Assembly (NCBI GenBank): GCA_015233365.1
Contig: JADFXU010000006.1
Coordinates: 8,869-72,868, forward strand
Source of the DNA: Nitrospirota bacterium
Lineage (GTDB): Bacteria; Nitrospirota; Thermodesulfovibrionia; Thermodesulfovibrionales; Dissulfurispiraceae
DNA: 64,000 bases
Reading direction: 5' to 3'
Made by a program: the position numbers and the translations under genes. Under the pieces are notes generated by a model. It was not told where the DNA came from and ran no database searches. It worked only from the letters and a program-made list of their open reading frames with translations. How positions within the stretch are numbered: position 1 is the first letter of the stretch; each line of letters starts with the position of its first letter. Positions 1-7,770 of this stretch are shown here, one piece after another.

Positions 1-239
1 TGATTCTCCCACTGCACCTCCACATCTCTGACAAGCGCGCCGGGCGGACCCTGTCTGCATTCCGTAACAGCCTTCTCGATATGCTCTTTTTCTCCTTCAA
101 AAACAGCCTCTACCCTGCTATCCGGGAGATTTCTCACCCATCCGTTCAATTTCAGTTCGTATGCAATATCACGGGTAAACCACCGGTAGCTCACGCCCTG
201 CACTTTCCCTGAAATATAAAGATGCGCCCGCTTTTTCAT
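1..239 (-). CDS. acyP: Acylphosphatase (3' end outside window)
   Basis: Small cytosolic enzyme that hydrolyses acyl phosphates. Reading leftwards from the ATG at 239, the first 79 codons give the family's N-terminal signature (KVQGVSYRWF, with the phosphate-binding loop and catalytic Arg) and then GWVRNLPDSRVEAVFEG, the conserved strand with the catalytic Asn. Acylphosphatases are about 90 residues, so only roughly the last ten are missing. It starts about 75 bases beyond the end of livF on the same strand, so it may be the last gene of that transcript. Confidence 0.93.
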   Translation of the reverse strand, partial: MKKRAHLYISGKVQGVSYRWFTRDIAYELKLNGWVRNLPDSRVEAVFEGEKEHIEKAVTECRQGPPGALVRDVEVQWEN

Positions 240-313
240 CTCATATCCTCGTTATTAAGAATTATACATCATCTTCCCAACAATGAACGTGCAGGGGCAG
301 ACTGTACATCCCT

Positions 314-1021
314 TCATTCCCCCAGATATGCCTTTTTCACATCCGGATTGAGCAAGAGTTCTTCCCTGCTTCCATGCATAGTCACAATACCCCCCTCAAG
401 TACGTAACCACGGCCCGACAGCTTCAACGCCGCCCTGGCATTCTGCTCTACCAGCAACACTGTAACACCGTCGCTATTGATGTCCCTGATTGTCCTGAAT
501 ATCTTGCTCACCATTATAGGCGCGAGCCCAAGAGACGGTTCGTCCAGCAGAAGCAGTTTGGGGTTGGACATCAACGCCCTCCCTACAGCAAGCATCTGCT
601 GCTCGCCACCGCTCAAGGTGCCCCCGGTCTGGCCCCCGCGGTCCCTGAGGACGGGGAAGAGATCAAAAACTTTTTCCATCTGTTTTTTCACGCCCCTCCC
701 TGCCCGCCTCAGGATAAAGGCACCCATTTCGAGGTTTTCCATTACAGTCAGGCGCGGGAATATCCTTCTTCCCTCGGGCACCTGGCATATCCCCTGTTCG
801 ACGATTCTGTGAGGAGGCGTATTGTTTATCTCCCGTCCCTGAAAAACAATATTTCCGGCATCAGGCTGCATGATGCCGGAAATGGTCATCAGCGTGGTCG
901 TTTTGCCGGCGCCGTTACTTCCTATAAGGCAGACAATCTCACCCTCCTGCACTTCGATATCTATTCCGCGAATCGCCTTTATCGGGCCATAAGATGCATG
1001 GACACCGCTCAGCTTCAGCAT
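314..1021 (-). CDS. livF: Branched-chain amino acid ABC transporter, ATPase LivF
   Basis: One of two ATPases driving high-affinity uptake of leucine, isoleucine and valine (or related amides) across the inner membrane. Its 235 residues contain Walker A GSNGAGKTT (about 34-42), the LSGGEQQ signature, and Walker B LLLLDEPSLGLAP, where the GLAP tail is typical of LivF. It lies one base downstream of livG in livH-livM-livG-livF. Substrate specificity cannot be read from the ATPase; HAAT-family transporters also carry urea or amides. Confidence 0.95.
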   Translation of the reverse strand: MLKLSGVHASYGPIKAIRGIDIEVQEGEIVCLIGSNGAGKTTTLMTISGIMQPDAGNIVFQGREINNTPPHRIVEQGICQVPEGRRIFPRLTVMENLEMGAFILRRAGRGVKKQMEKVFDLFPVLRDRGGQTGGTLSGGEQQMLAVGRALMSNPKLLLLDEPSLGLAPIMVSKIFRTIRDINSDGVTVLLVEQNARAALKLSGRGYVLEGGIVTMHGSREELLLNPDVKKAYLGE

Positions 1022-1022
1022 C

Positions 1023-1793
1023 TCATTGCACCGCCTCTTTTCCCAGATATGCGTCTATTACCAGCGGGTCATTGCGCACTTCTTCGGCTGTGCCCTCAGC
1101 GATTTTGACGCCGTGATCCAGCACAATTATCCACTCGGATATGCCCATGACCAGTTTCATATCGTGCTCAATGAGAACAATGGTTTTACCGAGTTCCCTT
1201 ATTTGCGCGATAAGGTCCATGACTTCCATGGTTTCAATGGCGTTCATGCCGGCAGTCGGCTCATCGAGCAGGAGGAGACCCGGTTCCGTGGCAAGCGCGC
1301 GCGCGATTTCAAGTCTCCTCTGGCTTCCATAAGAAAGATTGCAGGCCGGGGTTCGGGCAAAATTCTCCAGTCCCACAAACCCGACGTATTCAAAGGCCTT
1401 TTCAATAATGTCTTTCTCTTTTTTCCGAAAGGTCCTGTTATGAGCAATAGCACTCAGCAAGCCATAACGAACACGTAAATGCTGGGCAACCATAACGTTC
1501 TCAATTACCGTCATTTCCGGGAATAACCGTATGTTCTGAAACGTTCTTGCGATGCCAAGTTCAGTAACACGGTGGGCGGGCAGCTTCGATATTTCATTTT
1601 CCATAAAATATATTGCCCCCCTGTCCGGACGTGCAATGCCGGTGAGGCAATTGAACAGAGTTGTTTTGCCGGCGCCGTTAGGACCGATAATGCTGATGAT
1701 AGCGCCCTTCCTGATTTTGAAACTGACATCCTCCAATGCCCCGATTCCGCCGAAATGCTTGCTCACATCGCGGGCTTCCAGGATATGCACCAT
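1023..1793 (-). CDS. livG: Branched-chain amino acid ABC transporter, ATPase LivG
   Basis: Second ATPase of the LIV-type importer, pairing with LivF below the LivM/LivH pore. It has Walker A GPNGAGKTT (about 37-45), the variant signature LSYGSQRRLEIARAL and Walker B LLLLDEPTAGMN; the LSYG signature and GMN ending mark LivG rather than LivF. The 256-residue length is normal. Its start overlaps the livM stop, which implies translational coupling. Confidence 0.95.
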   Translation of the reverse strand: MVHILEARDVSKHFGGIGALEDVSFKIRKGAIISIIGPNGAGKTTLFNCLTGIARPDRGAIYFMENEISKLPAHRVTELGIARTFQNIRLFPEMTVIENVMVAQHLRVRYGLLSAIAHNRTFRKKEKDIIEKAFEYVGFVGLENFARTPACNLSYGSQRRLEIARALATEPGLLLLDEPTAGMNAIETMEVMDLIAQIRELGKTIVLIEHDMKLVMGISEWIIVLDHGVKIAEGTAEEVRNDPLVIDAYLGKEAVQ

Positions 1794-2911
1794 TAATCCT
1801 CCACCGGCTGCCGGATTTTTCGCAAGTTCTTTCCCAGCAATCCCTCAGGTTTGAATATCATTAACAGAACGAGTCCGATCCCCAGTATGAGCATCCGGTA
1901 GAGCTGCACCTCTCTCAGCACCTCCGGCAGCAGAACAAGAAGAAAAGCGCCTGCAATCGCGCCGTAAATGTTTCCGGTCCCGCCAAGTATGACCATGCTC
2001 AAAATCAGCACCGATTCCGCAAAAGTGAAGCTCTCCGGTGAAATAAAACGCATTTTCGCCGCAAAAAGTATTCCGGCTATGCCTGCCCAGAAACTGCCGA
2101 ATGCAAACGCATACAACTTGTAGCGGGTCACGTTGATGCCAATAGAGGAGGCGGCAATTTCATTCTCGCGCAGCGCTATCCATGCCCTCCCTGTCCTCGA
2201 CCGCTCAACACGCCTGATGACGAACACAGACAAAAGGACAATAGCCAGCACCAGATAATAGAAGTACTTTAAATTACCGAGGGAAATGCCTGCCAACTGC
2301 GGAGGAGCAATCCCCGATATGCCGTTGGGACCGTTGGTCACGCTGTCCCAGTTATTCAGCACAAGACGGAGTATCTCGCCGAAACCAAGTGTGACAATAG
2401 CAAGGTAATCACCCCTCAGCCTCAAAGCGGGCACCGCCACAAGCAGACCGGCGCACGCAGTCCCTGCTGCCGAGACCGGCAGGCAGGGCCAGAATCCTAT
2501 TCCCAGCTTTGTGTTAAGGAGCCCGTAGATGTAAGCGCCTATTGCATAGAACGCCGCAAAACCCAGGTTCAGGAGTCCGGCAAATCCGACAATCACATTG
2601 AGGCCGAGCGCAAGCAGAATATAGATACCGCACATGATGAGCACGTCGAGATAATAATCACCCGCTAAAAAAGGGACTGCGAGCGCCGCGATTAAAAATA
2701 CCGGGATAAAAAAAGGCCTCAAAAAAGAAACAACTGAACGGAAATGTTTTGGCAGGACCATTCCCCGTTGCAAAAAATGGAAAACAGGGATGCCTGCTGC
2801 AATTACCAGAAAGAGCTCCGCAGCTCCCCTGATGCCCTTGAAAGGCAAAAACAAAATTGCAGCCCAGGAGGCTATGATCAGGGAACGGACAAGCAAACGC
2901 TTATTTCTCAC
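1793..2911 (-). CDS. livM: Branched-chain amino acid ABC transporter, permease LivM
   Basis: Inner-membrane permease of the LIV importer. It is strongly hydrophobic with about ten membrane segments and contains the LivM core ALGLNVIVGFAGLLNLGFAAFYAIGAY region and the cytoplasmic coupling segment around ALRENEIAASSIGIN. The start is a GTG that overlaps the livH stop (GTGTGA arrangement), so translation is probably coupled. At 372 residues it is slightly long because of an N-terminal hydrophobic stretch. Confidence 0.94.
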   Translation of the reverse strand: MRNKRLLVRSLIIASWAAILFLPFKGIRGAAELFLVIAAGIPVFHFLQRGMVLPKHFRSVVSFLRPFFIPVFLIAALAVPFLAGDYYLDVLIMCGIYILLALGLNVIVGFAGLLNLGFAAFYAIGAYIYGLLNTKLGIGFWPCLPVSAAGTACAGLLVAVPALRLRGDYLAIVTLGFGEILRLVLNNWDSVTNGPNGISGIAPPQLAGISLGNLKYFYYLVLAIVLLSVFVIRRVERSRTGRAWIALRENEIAASSIGINVTRYKLYAFAFGSFWAGIAGILFAAKMRFISPESFTFAESVLILSMVILGGTGNIYGAIAGAFLLVLLPEVLREVQLYRMLILGIGLVLLMIFKPEGLLGKNLRKIRQPVED

Positions 2912-3807
2912 ACCTTTTCCTCAGTATGCCGCCCCAGAATACCGGAGGGTTTTATCAGTAAGATAATAATGAGAATTACAAAAGCGTAGGCATCTTTGTA
3001 TTCACTTGATATATATGCGGCGCCGGTGCTTTCTATGAGGCCCAGGATAATGCCGCCAAGCATGGCCCCCGGAATGCTTCCTATCCCGCCCAATACGGCT
3101 GCGGTAAAAGCCTTTATGCCGGCAACATACCCTATAAAATGATTGACCAGTCCATAATAGGAGGCCACCATCACTCCTGCCACCGCTGCAAGCCCTGCGC
3201 CAATGACAAAAGTGAGAGAGATAATGCTGTCCACATTTATGCCGACCAGCGCCGCCATAGTCTTGTCCTGGGCAGTGGCCCTCATGGCCTTGCCCATGCG
3301 CGTTTTCTGGAACATATGAAGAGAGATCATGAGAATTGCGGACACTGCGATTATAGATCCCTGCAGCCAGGTAACCTCCGCGTTCATAAAATGCAGGTGT
3401 TTTTCCCCAAAGCGGTATGGAAATACCCTGTCCGTGGCCCCCTGAGTGATCATTACGTAATTTTGCAAAAAGATCGAAACCCCGATAGCGCTAATAAGAG
3501 GGCTCAATCTCGGAGCGTTTCTCAAAGGCTTGTAAGCGACTTTTTCCATTGTAAATCCGTAAGCGGAACAGAAGAAAATCGCCAAAACAACCGTCAGGAA
3601 CACCGCAAGCGGCAGGCTGTACGCGGTAAGTCCCATAGTCGTAAAGATACCCAGGAAGATAATACCCAGGTATGCGCCCAGCATATATATTTCGCCGTGG
3701 GCGAAGTTGATCAGTTCGAGGATGCCGTATACCATGGTGTAGCCCAGGGCAATTATGGCGTAGACGCTGCCAAGCGTCAAACCGTTGATCACTTGCTGAA
3801 ACAGCAT
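2908..3807 (-). CDS. livH: Branched-chain amino acid ABC transporter, permease LivH
   Basis: First gene of the transporter operon and partner permease of LivM. The family N-terminus (QQVINGLTLGSVYAIIALGYTMVYG, then LINFAHGEIYMLGAY) begins right after the ATG at 3807; the frame stays open upstream to 3924, but that part is not LivH-like and overlaps a repeat. No Shine-Dalgarno is visible. An extended -10 (TGC TACAAT) ends eight bases before the ATG, so the mRNA may be leaderless. No substrate-binding protein gene (livK/livJ) is nearby. Confidence 0.93.
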   Translation of the reverse strand: MLFQQVINGLTLGSVYAIIALGYTMVYGILELINFAHGEIYMLGAYLGIIFLGIFTTMGLTAYSLPLAVFLTVVLAIFFCSAYGFTMEKVAYKPLRNAPRLSPLISAIGVSIFLQNYVMITQGATDRVFPYRFGEKHLHFMNAEVTWLQGSIIAVSAILMISLHMFQKTRMGKAMRATAQDKTMAALVGINVDSIISLTFVIGAGLAAVAGVMVASYYGLVNHFIGYVAGIKAFTAAVLGGIGSIPGAMLGGIILGLIESTGAAYISSEYKDAYAFVILIIILLIKPSGILGRHTEEKV

Positions 3808-3815
3808 AGCATGAG

Positions 3816-3845
3816 ATTGTAGCAAAAAGGCCTGTGTATTGTCAT
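3816..3845 (-). promoter_or_regulatory. Probable promoter of livHMGF
   Basis: Reading leftwards: -35 ATGACA (3845-3840), an 18-base spacer ending in TGC, and -10 TACAAT (3821-3816). The ATG of livH lies eight bases after the -10, so transcription should start at or next to the start codon. The -35 overlaps the outer end of the 3844-3994 palindrome. Confidence 0.5.
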
Positions 3846-3994
3846 ATTCCGAGCAGGCAGGACATAGTGCTGAAGCGGACTTTTGCAGCCTAAGAGAAGC
3901 TATGGATGGCGGAACAGGCTGCAAGAGCCTCGGAGCAAGGCTGGATGCCTTGCGAGAATGAGCTGAAGCACTGTGGCCTGCCTGCTCGGAATAT
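3844..3994. repeat. Imperfect fold-back repeat, 18-bp perfect ends
   Basis: The ends at 3844-3861 and 3977-3994 are perfect 18-base reverse complements (ATATTCCGAGCAGGCAGG and its complement). The inner sequence continues as an imperfect inverted repeat (AGTGCTGAAGC region against GCTTCAGC-type sequence). The region 3808-4262 holds no gene: it contains the livH promoter, this palindrome, a second fold-back at 4003-4192 and the promoter of the nucleotidase gene. Confidence 0.75.
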
Positions 3995-4002
3995 TGTGTA
4001 AC

Positions 4003-4192
4003 TGCAATTCAGACACTGGATAAGTCTCTTACGCTCAGACGCTGCGTCTTGACAGTTCTAACGGCTCGTCACGCTACAGGCGCAAAATTCAGCCCTTCGG
4101 ACTTCAGTTTCGCGCCTGCTATACGCTTACTTGCCGAGAACTGTCAAGACTCCGCGATTCGCTTAAGAGACTTATCCAGTGTCTGAATTGCA
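4003..4192. repeat. 190-bp fold-back element, copy 1
   Basis: Terminal inverted repeats of 29 bases (4003-4031 and 4164-4192) are perfect reverse complements (TGCAATTCAGACACTGG... outward). A further imperfectly paired stem includes CTTGACAGTTCT and its complement AGAACTGTCAAG, so transcripts would fold into one long hairpin. A diverged second copy is at 33324-33562, sharing the GTCTTGAC, CACGCTACAGGCGCAAAATTC, CCCTTCGGACTTCAG and GACTCCGCGATTCGCTT blocks. It has no coding capacity, so it is probably a MITE-like or REP-like element. Confidence 0.8.
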
Positions 4193-4221
4193 ATGTGTGT
4201 AACACTCCGGTAACATCTGCG

Positions 4222-4230
4222 TGCTATGAT
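4222..4230 (+). promoter_or_regulatory. Extended -10 promoter of the 5'-nucleotidase gene
   Basis: TGC TATGAT is an extended -10 box 33 bases upstream of the TTG start; no convincing -35 is seen. The gene has a normal leader with GGAGG at 4249-4253. Confidence 0.4.
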
Positions 4231-4262
4231 TTAATATAACGTGTAGTTGGAGGTTACAGTCA

Positions 4263-6050
4263 TTGCGCCGTTTGTTTGTATTTTTTATTCTGTTCTTCAC
4301 AATTTTGGCGGGACCAGCCGGCAGCTATATTGTCTCCGGCGACGACCCGTCCCTACACACTGCAGCTGAACGCCGTATCTGCTGGAATGACAATCATTTA
4401 ACCTCCGTCCAGACGCCCGATTCATTAATACACATCAAAATTCTCGCCATAAATGACTTTCACGGCCACTTGTCTGCCGGACAAACAGTTGGCAAACGTC
4501 CGGTGGGCGGTGCTGCGGTACTGGCCTCGTATCTGAAAGCGGCGGAGCAGGGCATTGAGGACAAGACGATCATTGTCCATGCCGGTGATCACGTAGGCGC
4601 ATCGCCTCCGGTGTCGGCGCTGCTGAAAGATGAGCCGACAATCATGTTCATGAATACGCTGGCAAATAAATATTGTGTTCAACTTTCCGGGGACCCCCGA
4701 TATACCCCAGAAAGTCTCCGACTTTCCGGGGACCCCCGATGCAATATGGCGGGAACACCGGGCAATCACGAATTCGACAAAGGCATGAATGAAATGAGAC
4801 GTATGATTTTCGGCGGTAATCATCCTGACGGCCCGTTCCTTGAAAACCCCTGGCGCGGCGCTCTGTTTCCCTATGTGTCGTCAAATGTCGTTGACGCAAA
4901 AACAGGAAAGCCTGTCATGCCTCCTTATGTCATCAAGGATGTGAGCGGAATGCGTATCGCCTTTATCGGGGCCGTGCTCAAAGACACTCCCTCAATGGTT
5001 ACTTCCTCTGGAGTCGCGGGTCTTAAGTTCCTGGATGAAGCGGATTCAATCAACAAGTATATTCCCGAACTCTTGACCAAACATGTGGAGGCTGTAATTG
5101 CGCTGATACATCAGGGAGGCTACGAGTCTTCGTATCAGGGCGCAACCATGACCGGAAAAACCGTCGGAGGTCCCATTACTGAGATAGTGTCGCGCCTGGA
5201 TGATAAGGTCGACGTTGTCATATCCGGCCACACCCATTCATTTATCAATGCACTTTTGAAAAACAGGCATGGCAAAGAGATCCTGGTTACACAGGCTTTT
5301 TCTTACGGCACTGCTTACGCTGATATAGATCTGGATATAGACCGCACCACCAAAACAATTATAAGAAAGTCAGCGTCTATTGTCACCACTTACGACGATG
5401 CGGGCCCCGGGTTGACTCCCGATGCGTCTGTTTCGAGGCTGGTGGCTGCCGCTGAAGCAAAAGTCAGACCGCTTATCAGCAGGGTCATCGGCCAGGCCGC
5501 AACAGATATCAGCAGCGCGCAAAACAGTGCAGGAGAATCCGCTCTCGGCAACCTGATTGCCGATGCCCAGCGGCTGGCCTTCGGCGCTGATTTTTCCTTT
5601 ACAAACCCCGGCGGGATTCGCAGCGACATTCACGAAGGTATTGTAACCTGGGGTCAGCTATACACCGTGCAACCATTCAACAACTACCTTGTAAGGATGA
5701 AGCTGACAGGCCGGCAAATATACGACCTGCTGAATCAGCAGTGGCTTAATCAATCTCATCCGCACATGCTCCAGGTTTCGGGCCTCACTTACACCTGGGA
5801 CGAAACGCGACCTCCGAGCAGCCGCGTTGTCGGGATACGCCGCAACGGCAGGCCGATTAAACCTGCTGAGGAGTATACGGTCGTTGTAAATAGTTTTCTC
5901 GCAGACGGCGGCGACAATTTCAAGGTACTGGCAGCTGGAACAGACCGGATAACAGGCGCTGTCGACCTCGATGCCCTTGTAGCCTACATCCGGAAATTAC
6001 CTCAACCCTTTTCAGCGCACATCGACGGCAGGATCAAAAGAATCAGGTAA
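4263..6050 (+). CDS. Secreted bifunctional metallophosphatase/5'-nucleotidase (UshA-like)
   Basis: Predicted exported enzyme releasing phosphate from nucleotides or related esters. It begins with a TTG preceded by GGAGG nine bases upstream, followed by a signal peptide (RLFVFFILFFTILAGPAGS). Metallophosphatase motifs are all present: NDFHGH, AGDHVGAS, GNHEFD (about 167-172), HQGGYES and SGHTH; the C-terminal 5'-nucleotidase domain has the NPGGIR loop. At 595 residues it is typical. Residues about 141-159 carry a tandem repeat (SGDPR twice, 13 residues apart) encoded by a duplicated palindromic DNA unit just before the GNHE metal motif. Exact substrate is unknown. Confidence 0.88.
   Translation: MRRLFVFFILFFTILAGPAGSYIVSGDDPSLHTAAERRICWNDNHLTSVQTPDSLIHIKILAINDFHGHLSAGQTVGKRPVGGAAVLASYLKAAEQGIEDKTIIVHAGDHVGASPPVSALLKDEPTIMFMNTLANKYCVQLSGDPRYTPESLRLSGDPRCNMAGTPGNHEFDKGMNEMRRMIFGGNHPDGPFLENPWRGALFPYVSSNVVDAKTGKPVMPPYVIKDVSGMRIAFIGAVLKDTPSMVTSSGVAGLKFLDEADSINKYIPELLTKHVEAVIALIHQGGYESSYQGATMTGKTVGGPITEIVSRLDDKVDVVISGHTHSFINALLKNRHGKEILVTQAFSYGTAYADIDLDIDRTTKTIIRKSASIVTTYDDAGPGLTPDASVSRLVAAAEAKVRPLISRVIGQAATDISSAQNSAGESALGNLIADAQRLAFGADFSFTNPGGIRSDIHEGIVTWGQLYTVQPFNNYLVRMKLTGRQIYDLLNQQWLNQSHPHMLQVSGLTYTWDETRPPSSRVVGIRRNGRPIKPAEEYTVVVNSFLADGGDNFKVLAAGTDRITGAVDLDALVAYIRKLPQPFSAHIDGRIKRIR
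4682..4740. repeat. In-frame palindromic/tandem repeat inside the nucleotidase gene
   Basis: Two identical 20-base units ACTTTCCGGGGACCCCCGAT (4682-4701 and 4721-4740) are spaced 39 bases, exactly 13 codons. The segment 4705-4731 is a hairpin with 12-base arms (CCCCAGAAAGTC, loop TCC, GACTTTCCGGGG; 11 of 12 paired). A near-identical perfect hairpin lies at 33474-33500. The reading frame is kept through the repeat. Confidence 0.8.
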
Positions 6051-6095
6051 GGCCGGTGAATTAGTTAATTGTAATAGCTCGTTAAGAAAGAATAA

Positions 6096-6851
6096 GTTCC
6101 GATCCCGATATCCCAGACACACCTTACTGCTCAGAAGCGAGCATTTCAAGAAATTGATGAGTACCAAAGGAAACTACCAAAGTCGTCTTTTCTGATCCTC
6201 ACAGCAATCTTACGTACGGACAGAGAGTGGACAAAGCTACTTTCTAACCATAATATGACTTCTCCAATTCACATGGATGAGTTTGTTGAAAAAGGCGAGT
6301 TTGGTCATATTCGATATAAAGATAGATTCAATTTTTTTTCTGAGGCGGTAGAATTAACAAACAACTGCAAGGTATATAGTATTGCTGCTACACTAAATAA
6401 GCAAGAATATGAGCAATACATACATGAAAAAATAAGAAAAACTTTTTCTATCTACGGATTTTGCTTCATGTTATTGGCTTATATTAATGGACGACAAGCT
6501 CAGCATATGAAGTTTAGGGAAAAGATTGCGTATCTTTTTGATTATGCACCACACAGAAATCATATTATGGTCGCACGCGATAGAATATTAGAATGGGAGA
6601 AGGAGAATAAATTTATCAAAAATATGGGTTCACTCACATTTGATGGTGATGTAAATATTTCCGCGCTTCAGGTTGCCGATATTGTCGCTTGGGGAGTTCG
6701 TAGAAAAATTAGCAATATTCAGCTTAATAAAGGATTTGAACCTATAGAGAATTTATTTAACAAAGAACATCATATGCAATACGGATGGGAGAGCGATTTT
6801 CTCAAAGGTTTTGCTGACGATATAAATCAGATAGTACCTGAGCTTACATGA
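6096..6851 (+). pseudogene. DUF3800-type protein, 5' end lost
   Basis: The C-terminal part resembles DUF3800 proteins (RNase-H-like fold, often near mobile elements or defence genes): ISALQVADIVAWGVRR matches the family's LQxADxxAW motif. The frame is open back to 6096 and still reads family-like (KSSFLILTAILRTDREWTKLL) but meets a stop without the expected N-terminal YxDESG motif or a start codon. An ATG at 6255 would give a 198-residue fragment. Base composition is clearly more A+T-rich than the neighbours, suggesting transfer. It may still be expressed as a fragment. Confidence 0.6.
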
Positions 6852-7033
6852 TTTCTTTAGTTCACGATAAATCATCCACCAAACTGACAAAACTTCAAAG
6901 AAAATTAATTGAAGGAATAGAGGATGTATTGTCATTTGGCAAAGTTAAGAAGAAGAAAAAACTGATACGTGTGGTCAAAACCGTTACACAAAGTCCTTGG
7001 GCAGCCATTAGAAAAGGGACAGGCAATGAATAA
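6848..7033 (+). CDS. Small basic hypothetical protein
   Basis: 61 residues, lysine-rich (KVKKKKKLIRVVKTV), starting with an ATG that overlaps the upstream stop (ATGA), as expected for a translationally coupled accessory gene. It has the same low G+C as the DUF3800 gene. No family recognised. It probably belongs to the same transferred cassette. Confidence 0.5.
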   Translation: MISLVHDKSSTKLTKLQRKLIEGIEDVLSFGKVKKKKKLIRVVKTVTQSPWAAIRKGTGNE

Positions 7034-7106
7034 AGATAATGTTGATGAATTTGACTATCCTACGCGAGATGGGGGTAATTCCGGGGACACAATATTTAAT
7101 TCTTAA
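7026..7106 (+). pseudogene. Start of a third small cassette gene cut by a repeat element
   Basis: An ATG at 7026 overlaps the end of the previous ORF and reads MNKDNVDEFDYPTRDGG, then runs into the 67-bp palindromic element beginning at 7077, which supplies a stop at 7104-7106. The overlap-coupled start suggests that a real gene once continued here and was truncated by insertion of the element. Confidence 0.35.
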
Positions 7107-7143
7107 CAGGGAAAGGGAAGATAAGTAATGTGTCCCCGGAATT
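7077..7143. repeat. 67-bp palindromic element, copy A
   Basis: The ends AATTCCGGGGACACA and TGTGTCCCCGGAATT are perfect 15-base inverted repeats around a purine-rich centre. A copy differing at one visible position is at 57020-57086. Both lie 33-49 bases beyond the 3' end of a minus-strand toxin-antitoxin locus. The GGGGACACA ends resemble REP sequences tied to IS200-like (RAYT) transposases, from memory; no transposase is in the window. Confidence 0.8.
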
Positions 7144-7175
7144 CATCATAATGGGGAAAACAACCTTTGTCGAAA

Positions 7176-7433
7176 TCAATGAGCAGCTATTCCCCGTCCA
7201 CTGGATTTTTTTGTTAAGCGTTGTGTTGCTTTCGTCAAATCAAGTAAAGATCTCAGTGCATCATTTACAGCGGCTGAATCTACAAATGCCTTGGCTATAT
7301 CCGGCTCAAGCATGACAACATTAGCCCCTTCGGATAAAATGCGTTTGTAATACTTTCCCCGAACAGCTCTTGAATAATCAAAATGATATTCAGGTCGTAA
7401 TTCTTCTTCTGCCTTTTTTGCTTTAGTCTTCAT
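7176..7433 (-). CDS. Antitoxin partner of the BrnT-like toxin
   Basis: 85-residue protein, second gene of a toxin-antitoxin pair. The ATG at 7433 is preceded by AGGAA and overlaps the toxin's 3' end, so translation is coupled. The sequence (YHFDYSRAVRGKYYKR, EGANVVMLEPDIAKAF, VNDALRSLL) fits a small ribbon-helix-helix-like antitoxin rather than classical BrnA. The basic C-terminus could contact DNA. It probably neutralises the toxin and represses the operon, as in BrnTA. Confidence 0.7.
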   Translation of the reverse strand: MKTKAKKAEEELRPEYHFDYSRAVRGKYYKRILSEGANVVMLEPDIAKAFVDSAAVNDALRSLLDLTKATQRLTKKSSGRGIAAH

Positions 7434-7692
7434 GTCGTTTCCTTTCATGCGCGGTTGCAGGCCGCGCACTGATAATACGTATTGTTTTTCCTCTCTCGGT
7501 ATGTGCTACTACAAGCAGCCGACTATGGGAAGAGTAGCCGACGGTTATTAATCTCTTCTCGTCATCGGAGTGGTCGGGGTCATCAAAAGTTGCCGATAAC
7601 GGATCATAGAAGACCGTTACAGCTTCATCAAAAGGCACCCTATGCTTTCCAAAGTTCTTTTTTGCCTTTTCTCTGTCCCACTCGAACTGCAT
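7423..7692 (-). CDS. brnT: BrnT-family toxin (type II TA system)
   Basis: Family ribonuclease toxin related in fold to RelE. The 89 residues have all BrnT landmarks: FEWDREKAKKNFGKHRVPFDEA at the start, a DPDHSDDEKR segment, the VGYSSHSRLLVVAHTERG core and the RIISARPATAHERKRHE ending. The toxin is first and the antitoxin second, the usual BrnTA order. It is next to the low-G+C DUF3800 patch and a palindromic element, consistent with an accessory locus. Confidence 0.85.
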   Translation of the reverse strand: MQFEWDREKAKKNFGKHRVPFDEAVTVFYDPLSATFDDPDHSDDEKRLITVGYSSHSRLLVVAHTERGKTIRIISARPATAHERKRHED

Positions 7693-7770
7693 AAGCTATT
7701 CTATCATTATTTCAGACCTTTCCGGTAGACGAAGCTGTCCAGTCAGAATTGCCAGCATCTAGTTGCCTGA

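Noticed and set aside
374-1108. Long open frame on the plus strand (244 codons)
   Set aside because: It lies antisense to livF and livG, which have full ABC-ATPase motifs; its translation has no recognisable domain. Similar antisense frames across the window were dropped for the same reason.
4682-4740. CRISPR-like spacing of the two 20-base units in the nucleotidase gene
   Set aside because: Only two units, inside a coding frame, palindromic and without spacers or cas genes.
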